Part shown: positions 27,873 to 36,113 of the stretch, in pieces
Numbering within the stretch: the first letter of the stretch is position 1
Layout: each line of letters starts with the position of its first letter
Origin: Intestinibacter bartlettii
GTDB lineage: Bacteria; Bacillota; Clostridia; Peptostreptococcales; Peptostreptococcaceae
Length of the DNA: 64,000 nucleotides
Reading direction: 5' to 3'
NCBI GenBank assembly: GCA_025148965.1
Contig: CP102273.1
Location: 1,674,001-1,738,000 of the forward strand
Notes under the pieces: model-generated
The model's database searches: none
Told to the model about the DNA's origin: nothing
Seen by the model: only the letters and a program-made list of their open reading frames with translations
Made by a program: the position numbers and the translations under genes

Positions 27873-28550
27873 ATGGAATTACTAAGAGTAGAAAATCTAT
27901 CAAAAAGTTATGGAAAAGGCGAGGCTAAAGTAGATGCGCTTAAAAATATAAATTTAAGTATTAAAAAAGGAGAATTTATCGCCATAGTCGGCCCAAGTGG
28001 AAGTGGTAAAAGTACACTACTTCACTTACTAGGTGGGGTAGACAAACCGACTATCGGAAATGTATTTATAAACGATATAAATATATACGACTTAAAAGAA
28101 AAAGACTTAGCTATATTTAGAAGAAGAAATGTAGGACTTATATACCAATTTTACAACTTAATACCAGTACTTACAGTAAAAGAAAATATACTTCTTCCAG
28201 CTGAATTAGACAACAGAAAAATAGATAAAGAATATCTAGAAGATTTATTAAAAACACTAGATTTAAAAGAAAGAGAAAACCACCTTCCAAGCGAGCTTTC
28301 AGGTGGGCAACAACAAAGAACATCAATAGGAAGGGCATTAATAAACAGACCATCTATAGTACTTGCTGATGAACCAACAGGTAACTTAGATAGCAAAAAC
28401 TCAAAAGAAATAGTTGAGCTTCTGAAAGTATCTGTTAAAAAATACAACCAAACTTTAATAATGATAACTCACGATACAAATATAGCATTACAAGCTGACA
28501 GAGTTATAACTATTGAAGATGGAATAATAAAAAGCGACGAGGTGATATAG
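27873..28550 (+). CDS. ABC exporter ATPase, MacB/LolD/BceA-like
   Basis: A 225-aa ATPase with Walker A GPSGSGKST, signature LSGGQQQRTSIGRAL and Walker B VLADEPTGNLDS. It belongs to the LolD/MacB/BceA clade, which powers FtsX-type permeases. The following permease starts one base after its stop. The cognate partner is clear; the substrate is inferred to be a cell-envelope-active peptide because of the neighbouring two-component system. Confidence 0.92.
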   Translation: MELLRVENLSKSYGKGEAKVDALKNINLSIKKGEFIAIVGPSGSGKSTLLHLLGGVDKPTIGNVFINDINIYDLKEKDLAIFRRRNVGLIYQFYNLIPVLTVKENILLPAELDNRKIDKEYLEDLLKTLDLKERENHLPSELSGGQQQRTSIGRALINRPSIVLADEPTGNLDSKNSKEIVELLKVSVKKYNQTLIMITHDTNIALQADRVITIEDGIIKSDEVI

Positions 28551-31133
28551 ATGAATTTATACACTTCACTTACACTTAGATATTTAAAACAAAATAAAAG
28601 AAGAACATTAGTAACAATAATCGGAATAATCCTTGCAACTGCACTTATATGCGGTATAGGCAATATATGTACAAGCTTTATGGATTATCAAATGAGAAAT
28701 GAAATACAAAGTAACGGAAGTTTTTATGTAACATTTAATAATATAGACAAAGAAAAAGCAGATATTATAACAAAATCATCAGGAGTTAGTGAATATGGTT
28801 ATAAAAAGGATTTAGGAAGTATTATCTTAGATAAAAAAAATTCAACTTCAATAGATATAAATGTTTTTGATAAAAATACAATAAACAGCTTCCAAATAAC
28901 CTTAAAAAATGGAAGTTATCCTAAAAATCAAAGCGAAATAATTGTTACAGAAGATTTATTAAACAAATGGAATAAAAAAATAGGAGATAAAATAACTTTA
29001 AACTTAGGTGAATTAATTTATGATGATATGGGGATAATAAGTAAATTAAAAAATCCTCAAAAAACTACTTTTAAAATTGTAGGGACACTAGATAAAGCCC
29101 CATATAATTCAAAATTATTTGCAATAGCAGGATTTGATATAAACTCTGTAGATAAAAATGAAAAATTTGATGTTTCTATATGTACAAAAAATCCTAAAGA
29201 TATATATAAGACAGCTATATCAATAGGAGAAAATATAGGATTAGCACAAGCTGATGAAACAAATGATGAAGATTATAGTTATAATGATCAAACTTCTATG
29301 TACTATAAAGATATAAAATTTAATGAAGGATTACTTAGATTATTGGGTGCAAGTTCATACGATAATATAAATACAACATTAATACTTATAGTAGGTCTAG
29401 TAGCTTCACTTGTTATAATAGCTACTATAGCTACTATATACAATTCATTTAGTATAGCTATAAGTGAACGTAAAAAACAGTTCGGTATATTAAATTCTAT
29501 CGGAGCTACAAAATCCCAAGTTATGAAGCTAGTATTTTTAGAAGGTTTTTTAGTAAGTATAGTTGGAATTCCTATAGGGCTTTTAAGTGGTACGATAGCT
29601 ATCGATATAGTATTTAAAGTTATAAAAACTTTCTTTAAAACTTCTGCGTTTGGTGAATTAGAATTAAGAGTAGTATTTAGCCCAATCGTATTAATTATAA
29701 GTACTCTTGTAATACTACTTACAATATTTATATCAGCTTTAATACCAGCTATAAATGCAGCTAAGATATCACCACTTGAAGCGATAAAAAATAGTTCTAA
29801 TTTAAAAGTTGGAAAAATCAAAAGTTCTAAACTTGTCAAAAAAATATTTAAAACAGAAGGCGAACTTGCATATAAAAACTTAAGAAGAAATAAAGGTAAA
29901 TTTAGAATTACTTTATTCTCATTAATTATAAGTATAGTAATCTTTATATCATTTAATGGGTTTGTAGATATGTTTATAGAAGCTAATCAAATTAACTATG
30001 GAACAATTACAAATGATTTAACATTATATGAAAACAAATTATTTACTAAGGAAGAAGTTCAAAATACTATAAATGAACTTAAGAAAATAAACGGTATAAA
30101 AGATATAGCCATAGACAAAGGATATAATTTAAATGTTCATGTTGATGAAAAAAATATAAATAAAGATTTAAGAGAAAGTTTAAAACAAAGCGATTATGTA
30201 GATATGGATAATTCTACTTATAATTTTATAAATAGTAGATTATCTACTCCTGGAGATTTTAGTATATCAAATATAAAATTATCAGAAGGGAAGTTTAATA
30301 AAGAAACTGCTAAAGCTGAAAATGGTGTGATTTTAGTAAGGTATAGTTATCAAGAATCACTAGCTAAAAAAGGTAAAGTAGTTCTTACAAATTACAAAGT
30401 GGGAGATACTTTAAACTGTACAGTATATTCATATGACTCTGATGGAAATGAAAAGCAAAAAGAAGTGAAATTAAAAATACTAGCTATAACAGATGAAATC
30501 TTAACAGGAAATAAGCAATACCCAGAAACATCATTTGGAGTAGTTGCATATGATGACTTAATACATTCGCTTGGTATAAAAGATGATGAATCAAGCTCAA
30601 ATTCATACTATGTAGCTACAAATCAAGAAAAATCTACTAGGGATGAGGTTAAAAAAGTAGCAGAAGAAAATAGCTTGAGTGTAATAGATTCAATAGATGA
30701 AGCTCAAAAATTTGAACAAACTATGAATGTTATGAAAATATTCGTATATGGATTTATAGTAGTTATATCTCTAGTTAGTGTAACTAATATAGTAAATACA
30801 ATAAGTACTAATATAAATCTTAGAAAAAGAGAATTCGCAGTAATTAAATCTATAGGTGTAACGCCTCAAGGATTTAAAAAGATGATTTATATGGAAAGTA
30901 TATTATATGGAATACTTTCACTGCTTTATGGTATTCCAATAGGAATCTGTATGAATGTGCTTATGAATAAAATATTAGAAGGTGTAATTACTGTTCAAAC
31001 ACTAATACCATATAAAGCGATACTTATATGTGTAGTGGCTATATTTATTATAACTTTTATAGCTTCATATATACCACTTAAGAAAATAAGCAAAGAAAAT
31101 ATTATAGATAATATAAGACAAGAGAGTATATAG
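28551..31133 (+). CDS. FtsX-family ABC transporter permease
   Basis: An 860-aa permease with two FtsX modules. TM1 is at about 18-38 with a large extracellular part to about 270; a three-helix FtsX core covers about 275-405; a new N-terminal-like helix near 455-475 (ENLRRNKGKF-type start after GELAYKNL) is followed by a second extracellular part; the final FtsX core is about 735-850. GTPase-independent envelope-stress exporters of this size are common in clostridia and often confer resistance to lantibiotics or host peptides. The start ATG abuts the ATPase stop. Confidence 0.88.
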   Translation: MNLYTSLTLRYLKQNKRRTLVTIIGIILATALICGIGNICTSFMDYQMRNEIQSNGSFYVTFNNIDKEKADIITKSSGVSEYGYKKDLGSIILDKKNSTSIDINVFDKNTINSFQITLKNGSYPKNQSEIIVTEDLLNKWNKKIGDKITLNLGELIYDDMGIISKLKNPQKTTFKIVGTLDKAPYNSKLFAIAGFDINSVDKNEKFDVSICTKNPKDIYKTAISIGENIGLAQADETNDEDYSYNDQTSMYYKDIKFNEGLLRLLGASSYDNINTTLILIVGLVASLVIIATIATIYNSFSIAISERKKQFGILNSIGATKSQVMKLVFLEGFLVSIVGIPIGLLSGTIAIDIVFKVIKTFFKTSAFGELELRVVFSPIVLIISTLVILLTIFISALIPAINAAKISPLEAIKNSSNLKVGKIKSSKLVKKIFKTEGELAYKNLRRNKGKFRITLFSLIISIVIFISFNGFVDMFIEANQINYGTITNDLTLYENKLFTKEEVQNTINELKKINGIKDIAIDKGYNLNVHVDEKNINKDLRESLKQSDYVDMDNSTYNFINSRLSTPGDFSISNIKLSEGKFNKETAKAENGVILVRYSYQESLAKKGKVVLTNYKVGDTLNCTVYSYDSDGNEKQKEVKLKILAITDEILTGNKQYPETSFGVVAYDDLIHSLGIKDDESSSNSYYVATNQEKSTRDEVKKVAEENSLSVIDSIDEAQKFEQTMNVMKIFVYGFIVVISLVSVTNIVNTISTNINLRKREFAVIKSIGVTPQGFKKMIYMESILYGILSLLYGIPIGICMNVLMNKILEGVITVQTLIPYKAILICVVAIFIITFIASYIPLKKISKENIIDNIRQESI

Positions 31134-31139
31134 TTTTTT

Positions 31140-31183
31140 AAAAGTATCTGGATTTATTTTTTGATAGATCTGGGTGCTTTTTT
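31140..31183 (+). terminator. Terminator after the permease gene
   Basis: A long stem with wobble pairs between 31140-31153 and 31168-31181, followed by TTTTTTATTT. Confidence 0.65.
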
Positions 31184-31434
31184 ATTTATTATGCAATATA
31201 TATAGTTGTACAATAAATAAAAAACAATTAATGCACCATAATGAAATTATGTAAACTAAAAAGTGATTTTGGTGCTATTTTTATATAAAACTTTATAATA
31301 GCCATTGTAATGGGTTTTAAAATCTTAGCTAAGTAAATAGATTAATATATATTTAAAACTATCTTAAAATCGATTTAAAAAGGTTCGATTTTTTGTGTTT
31401 TTAATTTTAGAATCTTATTTTGCTTATTAAAAAC

Positions 31435-31487
31435 AAAAAGCTGCAATGTATAACTTTTATCTTTTAAATTTAACATTGTAGCTTTTT
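31435..31487. terminator. Orphan terminator-like hairpin
   Basis: AAAAAGCTGCAATGT pairs with ACATTGTAGCTTTTT (one G-U) around a 23-nt AT-rich loop. No gene ends here on either strand, so it may close an unseen small transcript. Confidence 0.5.
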
Positions 31488-31753
31488 ATTTATTTCAAAA
31501 GTAGGGTATAGCTGATCTAAAAATACAAATTCATCCTTAGGTAAATCACTTTGAAGTTTATCTAATATTGTTTTTAAATAAATTTATTATATTATAAATT
31601 CTAACAAAAATATTAATCCCTGAAAATAGTTTACATAATTTTATTACAGGTAATTATTTTTCATATTTTAAGTCGTTTTTTCTATAAAAGCTCTAAATTA
31701 GATTTTGAGAAGTTGAAAAACACTTGTAATAAATAAATATAAAAACCACTCTT

Positions 31754-31800
31754 AAAACTCCTTAAAAAGGCGTATGCAAGGTGGCTTTTTAAGGAGTTTT
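31754..31800 (-). terminator. Terminator of the integrase gene
   Basis: A 16-bp perfect stem: AAAACTCCTTAAAAAG (31754-31769) with 31785-31800. It lies just after the integrase stop on the minus strand. Confidence 0.8.
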
Positions 31801-31814
31801 AATTTGAATTTTAA

Positions 31815-32927
31815 CTAACCTAATTTAAATATACTTTCTGAAATTTTTTCTGAAGCTTCTTGATCCATTTCTTTAAGAGTGTGAGAGTATATGTTTAAAG
31901 TTGTATTTACATTTGAGTGACCAACTCTCTCTGAAATAACTTTTATAGGTACTTTTGCATTTATAAGTAAAGTTACATGTGAATGTCTTAAATCATGGAA
32001 ACGTATATGTTTTAAATTATGTTTCTTTAAAAAACGACTGAACTTTTTACTTAAAACATCTTCAGCTATAGGATTTTCATTTTTATCAAGAAACAATAGA
32101 TTACAATCCTTTATTTTACCCTGAAGCTTATCTTGTAGATACTTTCTTTTATAATCTTTAAGCATAGCCATAACTTCTTTTGGAGCTGAAATAGTCCTTT
32201 TAGAAGTATCTGTTTTAGGTTCTTTCAGTATAACTTTGCCACTATCTCTAGCTGTAATTTTCTCTATTGTTATAGTATTTTCCGTAAAATCTATATCGCT
32301 CCAGCTAAGTCCTAAGACTTCTGATATACGAAGACCAAGTCCAATTGCTAAATTTATAGGTAATTCTAGGTCTGTATTTTTTATTGTTTCTAACAATTTT
32401 GCTATATCTTTTTGGTCATAAACTTCGCTTTTGAACTTTTTGTTTTTAGGAACTTCGATACAATCTACTATATCGTATTTAACAAGTTTTAATTTATAAG
32501 CTCTTTTTAAAGCTAAATTAAGTATATTTATATGTATTTTTATCGTCTGTGGACTTAAAATTCCGACTAAATCATCGACGTAATTTTGTATATGAATCGG
32601 TTTTAAATCATTTAATTTTATGTTTCCAAGCATCGGATTTATGTATTTTTTACATATTCTAATGTAACAATTATATGTAGTAATCGACAAATTTGGTTTA
32701 TATTTTTCTAAGAAATCCATCAGATATTTTTCTAATTTCATGTCATTTGGAGCTACTAAATCGTCGTTATAAATTTCTTCTTTTAACTCATTTAATCTCT
32801 TAGATGCATCTCTTTTTAGGGGATAAGATCCCATATTTTTTTGTTTCTTTTTGCCGGTTGTCTCGTCTGTATATTCTAAATATACGATATAATTTTTACT
32901 TCTTTTTCGTATAAAAGCATAACTCAT
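31815..32927 (-). CDS. Phage-type tyrosine integrase
   Basis: A 370-aa integrase. An N-terminal arm-binding segment (AP2-like, about 1-50), a SAM-like core-binding domain (about 65-150) and a catalytic domain are present. Catalytic residues are visible: Arg in GLGLRISEVLGL, HxxR in HDLRHSH, His in GHSN and the nucleophile Tyr in NIYSHT. The enzyme looks intact. No excisionase, replication or structural phage gene adjoins it, and no tRNA is near, so it is a solitary remnant or belongs to an element that has been lost. att sites could not be identified. Confidence 0.88.
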   Translation of the reverse strand: MSYAFIRKRSKNYIVYLEYTDETTGKKKQKNMGSYPLKRDASKRLNELKEEIYNDDLVAPNDMKLEKYLMDFLEKYKPNLSITTYNCYIRICKKYINPMLGNIKLNDLKPIHIQNYVDDLVGILSPQTIKIHINILNLALKRAYKLKLVKYDIVDCIEVPKNKKFKSEVYDQKDIAKLLETIKNTDLELPINLAIGLGLRISEVLGLSWSDIDFTENTITIEKITARDSGKVILKEPKTDTSKRTISAPKEVMAMLKDYKRKYLQDKLQGKIKDCNLLFLDKNENPIAEDVLSKKFSRFLKKHNLKHIRFHDLRHSHVTLLINAKVPIKVISERVGHSNVNTTLNIYSHTLKEMDQEASEKISESIFKLG

Positions 32928-33443
32928 ATTATCCCCTCCATAGTAAAATTTTGTGTTTTATAAGCTCGCACAAAGTGTAAAAAAATAAAATTATTCTATA
33001 AATATTTTACCATAAAACCATAAAAAAAGCAGCAAAAAAACTGACATTTTACTGACATAAGCTATTTTTTACACATTAAAAACATTAGAATATAGCTATT
33101 TTAATAAAAATGGCATAAAAGTATATATTTTATGCCATTAACAACAATACCGAATTCAATTTATAGAGTTCTATAATAAAACTCAACTCCAAATCTCTTA
33201 TTAATCTCTTCAAAAAACATAAATTTTCTCATCGTTTGTAGATATAAAATACAACTTTTATATATTAAAAACCAAAACTATTTTTGATAAAATTCCAAAG
33301 AAATAATCATCTAAAAATCATATTAAAGAAAATTATAATTTCTTATAAATCACAAAAATAAAAACTCCAAAACTAATAAAAATTAGTCCCAGAGTTTTAA
33401 ATTTTCACACCTAAAAATCCATCAATTTTTGTATAAATTTCAT
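32928..33443. other. Gene-poor region upstream of the integrase
   Basis: About 516 bp. It holds a perfect 12-bp hairpin at 33109-33139. On the minus strand, just after the small membrane gene, there are two short open stretches in different frames: KIDGFLGVKI, then GLIFISFGVFIFVIYKKL near 33345-33410. They look like a broken second small membrane protein, but neither has a start with a ribosome site. Confidence 0.4.
33109..33139. terminator. Perfect hairpin AATGGCATAAAA
   Basis: 12-bp arms with a 7-nt loop and AT-rich flanks on both sides. No clear gene ends here. Confidence 0.45.
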
Positions 33444-33632
33444 CTATCTCTTTCTATAAATATACTCGAAAAAACCACCAATCAAAATCACAAACATAGT
33501 AAAAAATAAATAGATTTGTATCAACATTGTAAACATAGGTCGAAGGCTTTCGTTGTTCCTCCCAAGAGTCAAAACAAAAACTAAAAGCATCACCCCTAAA
33601 GTAGCAAAAAATATTTTTATCTTGTTCATCAT
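33444..33632 (-). CDS. Small two-helix membrane protein
   Basis: A 62-aa protein with hydrophobic helices at about 6-22 and 35-55 and a basic C-terminus (YIYRKR). The ATG at 33632 is preferred because GGGAGAG lies 10 bases upstream; an earlier ATG lacks a site. I recognise no family. It could be a degraded element gene, as it lies between the integrase region and a block of small housekeeping genes. Confidence 0.5.
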   Translation of the reverse strand: MMNKIKIFFATLGVMLLVFVLTLGRNNESLRPMFTMLIQIYLFFTMFVILIGGFFEYIYRKR

Positions 33633-33829
33633 AAAAACAATTCTCTCCCTTATATACATCAGTCTTATTTATACATATTCTACAACTATTAAATATATCC
33701 TTTCAAATTTAAAAATACGACATTAAACATATTTCAAAACGCTATCCATAAAAAGTAAATACTGCTATAATATGTTGAGAGCAAAAATATATAAAAATGG
33801 GGAACTTTGTATTAAGGAGGAAAAACACC

Positions 33830-34030
33830 ATGGATTTCAATCAATATTTAGGGAAAACTGTAAGAGTAGAATTAGATGAGGGAAAAGCGATTTCTGGGGT
33901 ATGTTCAAAAGTAACAGAAGCTGCTAAAAGCCCTGTACATGAAAATACAATATCTATTACTATAATGGATACTATGGATATAGATATATTAGAAAGTGAA
34001 ATCAAAAAGATAGATTTATTCACTTTCTAA
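33830..34030 (+). CDS. Small LSM/SH3-like beta protein, function unknown
   Basis: A 66-aa protein with a strong AAGGAGG nine bases before the ATG; the apparent longer start further upstream lacks a site. The sequence alternates short strands: TVRVELDEGKAISGVC, then ISITIMD and IDILESEIKKIDLF. The pattern of a strand pair with GK-I-G followed by a final I-KIDLF resembles Sm-like or small SH3-like barrels. This is inference from pattern only. It stands alone before a GNAT gene. Confidence 0.6.
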   Translation: MDFNQYLGKTVRVELDEGKAISGVCSKVTEAAKSPVHENTISITIMDTMDIDILESEIKKIDLFTF

Positions 34031-34110
34031 TATATAAAACTTTAACTCCGCCTTGTATTTTTTCATAGACTATAATATAAACAATCTTGATTTATATAGG
34101 GGGAGTTATA

Positions 34111-34665
34111 ATGTATCCTCAAATGGAAATTTTGGAGACACAAAACTGTATATTAAGACCAATTACTCTAGATGATGTAGATGATTTATATGAATACTAC
34201 AGCAAACCTGATGTAGTAAAATTTTTACCTATAAAGGTCCATAAAACACCTTCTGATACAGCGCGATTTATAAAAAGCTTCTTTATAAATAACTACGAAA
34301 GAGGAAGGGTAGGTCACTATGCTGTTTTATTAAAAAACCAAAACAAAGTCATAGGCAATGTCGGATTTAACAATATATCTCAAAATGCCACAAATGGCGA
34401 AATAGGTATATGTTTAAACCCAGATTTTTGGGGTAATAATTTAGCATACGAACTAACAGAAGTTTTACTACAATATGGTTTTAACAAATTAAATCTAAAC
34501 TATATATATGCTATAACTTATAATGACAATATATATTCAAAACGTTATTTAGAAAAGTTAAACTTCACACATAATAACGATTTTGTAAAACGATTTAAAA
34601 ATTTAAATAACAAAACTGTAAAATGCAATAAATTCGTATTATATAGAAATGATTACACAAAATAA
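34111..34665 (+). CDS. GNAT N-acetyltransferase, RimJ/RimL-like
   Basis: A 184-aa GNAT. The N-terminal ILRPITLDDVDDLYEYYS, the cofactor region (IGNVGF, then EIGICLNPDFWGNNLAYELTE) and the C-terminal NIYSKRYLEKLNF match the RimJ/RimL-type acetyltransferase_3 family. These enzymes acetylate protein N-termini or small amines with acetyl-CoA. The ATG at 34111 has GGGGGAG seven bases upstream. It is monocistronic, and the substrate is unknown. Confidence 0.82.
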   Translation: MYPQMEILETQNCILRPITLDDVDDLYEYYSKPDVVKFLPIKVHKTPSDTARFIKSFFINNYERGRVGHYAVLLKNQNKVIGNVGFNNISQNATNGEIGICLNPDFWGNNLAYELTEVLLQYGFNKLNLNYIYAITYNDNIYSKRYLEKLNFTHNNDFVKRFKNLNNKTVKCNKFVLYRNDYTK

Positions 34666-34759
34666 ATTAAAGAAATGGTGAATTTTCAAAATATATACCT
34701 AAATTCTCCATTTTATTGTATACTTAATATATGCAATAATATACGAAAGGGATGATCAT

Positions 34760-35101
34760 ATGAAGGTTCAAGCACCACAAAGTGCACTAGACGTACTAAA
34801 AGAAATATTAGAAAACAATCAAGATAAACCACAAAATGTAAGAGTTTACTTTGCAGGTTTCGCTTGTTCAGGAGCAGTATTCTCACTTGCTTTAGATAAC
34901 GAACTTGAAACAGATACATCTTACGACTTAGGTGGAATACATTTCATAATGGATGATAATGAATATTTAACATACGGAAATGTTACAATATCTGAAGTAC
35001 CACCACAAGGATTTGTCGTATCAGTAGACAATCCACCACAAAGAGACACTGGATACTCAGAATGCGGCGGAAGCTGTTGTGATGGATGCAGCGGTTGCTA
35101 A
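34760..35101 (+). CDS. HesB-like protein with Cys-rich tail
   Basis: A 113-aa HesB/IscA-fold protein. The body has FAGFACSGAVFSLALD and a strand-rich middle, and the tail is CGGSCCDGCSGC. In several clostridial relatives one of these Cys positions is selenocysteine; here all are Cys, and no UGA interrupts the frame. It probably binds a metal or Fe-S cluster. Start ATG behind AAAGGG; a strong terminator follows, so it is monocistronic. Confidence 0.78.
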   Translation: MKVQAPQSALDVLKEILENNQDKPQNVRVYFAGFACSGAVFSLALDNELETDTSYDLGGIHFIMDDNEYLTYGNVTISEVPPQGFVVSVDNPPQRDTGYSECGGSCCDGCSGC

Positions 35102-35113
35102 TAAAATAAATAT

Positions 35114-35157
35114 AAAACACCTCATAAGTGGTAATAATATCATTTATGAGGTGTTTT
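35114..35157 (+). terminator. Terminator after the HesB-like gene
   Basis: A 14-bp perfect stem AAAACACCTCATAA pairs with 35144-35157. Confidence 0.87.
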
Positions 35158-35269
35158 ATTGTATAAACCAAAATAAGTATTTTGCTATCTAAGCAAATTA
35201 TGATAAAATTAATAAGCACAATAAGAGATATAAATATACTCTTAATTAAATAATATTATTAAGGAGGAA

Positions 35270-35299
35270 ATGTCGCTTAAATTATGCGGCAGTAATTAA
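35270..35299 (+). CDS. Nine-codon leader ORF before trmB
   Basis: ATG TCG ... TAA encodes MSLKLCGSN. It overlaps the only strong ribosome site here (AAGGAGG at 35261-35267), and its stop is one base before the TTG of trmB, in a different frame. It may feed ribosomes to trmB by reinitiation. The short distance between site and ATG weakens the case. Confidence 0.35.
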   Translation: MSLKLCGSN

Positions 35300-35300
35300 T

Positions 35301-35945
35301 TTGAGAAGAAGAAGAAAAAAAGGCGCAGATATCAAACTATTAAGTTATACAAATTACGTTATAAGAGAAAATATAGAAGATTTAAAAGGAAAATGGAGTG
35401 AAAAATTTAAAAATGACAATCCAATACACATCGAGGTAGGAACTGGTCGTGGTAAGTTTATAACAACTCTAGCAAAACAAAACCCAGATATAAACTACAT
35501 AGCTATGGAAATAAAAGAAGAAGTATTAGTAAAAGGTGTTGAAAAAGCAGATGAAGCTAATTTAGATAATATAGTATTCTTATGGGCAGACGTTTCAAAT
35601 ATACTAGATTACTTCGATAAAGGCGAAATATCTAGAGTATACATAAACTTCTGTGATCCATGGCCAAAGAAAAGATGGGCAAAAAGAAGATTACTTCACA
35701 GAGGATTCTTAGATAAATACGCTACAATATTAGAAGATAAAGGAGAAATCCACTTTAAAACTGATAATGTCGGTTTATTCGAGTTCTCTCTAAATGAAGT
35801 GGCAGATTGTAACTGGAAATTAAAAAATATATCATTAGACTTAGCAAATAACACAGATTTTGAAAATGTGACAACAGAATATGAAGATAAGTTTATGTCA
35901 CAAAATATAAAAATACATCGTTTAGAAGCTGTAAAACCTCTATAA
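35301..35945 (+). CDS. trmB: tRNA (guanine-N7)-methyltransferase
   Basis: A 214-aa SAM-dependent methyltransferase that makes m7G46 in tRNA. The motifs are the SAM-binding EVGTGRGKF, then FCDPWPKKRWAKRRL (family signature) and the C-terminal TEYEDKF. The TTG at 35301 matches the usual RR-rich start of the family (RRRRKKGAD), but no ribosome site lies directly upstream; AAGGAGG is 33 bases away and serves a nine-codon ORF ending one base before. Confidence 0.92.
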   Translation: MRRRRKKGADIKLLSYTNYVIRENIEDLKGKWSEKFKNDNPIHIEVGTGRGKFITTLAKQNPDINYIAMEIKEEVLVKGVEKADEANLDNIVFLWADVSNILDYFDKGEISRVYINFCDPWPKKRWAKRRLLHRGFLDKYATILEDKGEIHFKTDNVGLFEFSLNEVADCNWKLKNISLDLANNTDFENVTTEYEDKFMSQNIKIHRLEAVKPL

Positions 35946-36027
35946 ACCTCTATATATATTGAATTATATATAAATTAGTAGAAATTATTGTTACGAAAGT
36001 GTATAAAACTTACAAGGAGTTTTAATA

Positions 36028-36072
36028 ATGTTAATAGAAAATACTTATATAATATCTAATATTTTCTATTAA
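36028..36072 (+). CDS. 14-codon leader peptide upstream of the LRR gene
   Basis: ATG to TAA encodes MLIENTYIISNIFY, with AAGGAG eight bases upstream. Its coding part contains a perfect 11-bp inverted repeat (AATAGAAAATA with TATTTTCTATT), so translation would open or block a hairpin. The stop is 4 nt before the ribosome site of the next gene. Confidence 0.45.
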   Translation: MLIENTYIISNIFY

Positions 36073-36076
36073 ATAA

Positions 36077-36113
36077 AAAGGAGGTGACAGCTTGCAATAA
36101 AACGCAAGCATTT
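36077..36113 (+). promoter_or_regulatory. Ribosome binding site bridged by a hairpin
   Basis: AAAGGAGGTGA (36077-36087) is 29 nt from the first good ATG (36114). A 6-bp hairpin, GCTTGC (36090-36095) with GCAAGC (36104-36109), lies between. If folded it leaves an effective spacing of about 9 nt. Confidence 0.5.

Larger units (their letters stand above)
31184..31814. other. Gene-free spacer before the integrase
   Basis: About 630 bp with no open frame behind a ribosome binding site. It contains a stray terminator-like hairpin at 31435-31487 and the integrase terminator at 31754-31800. The spacer looks like degraded mobile-element DNA, but no recognisable gene fragment was found. Confidence 0.5.
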
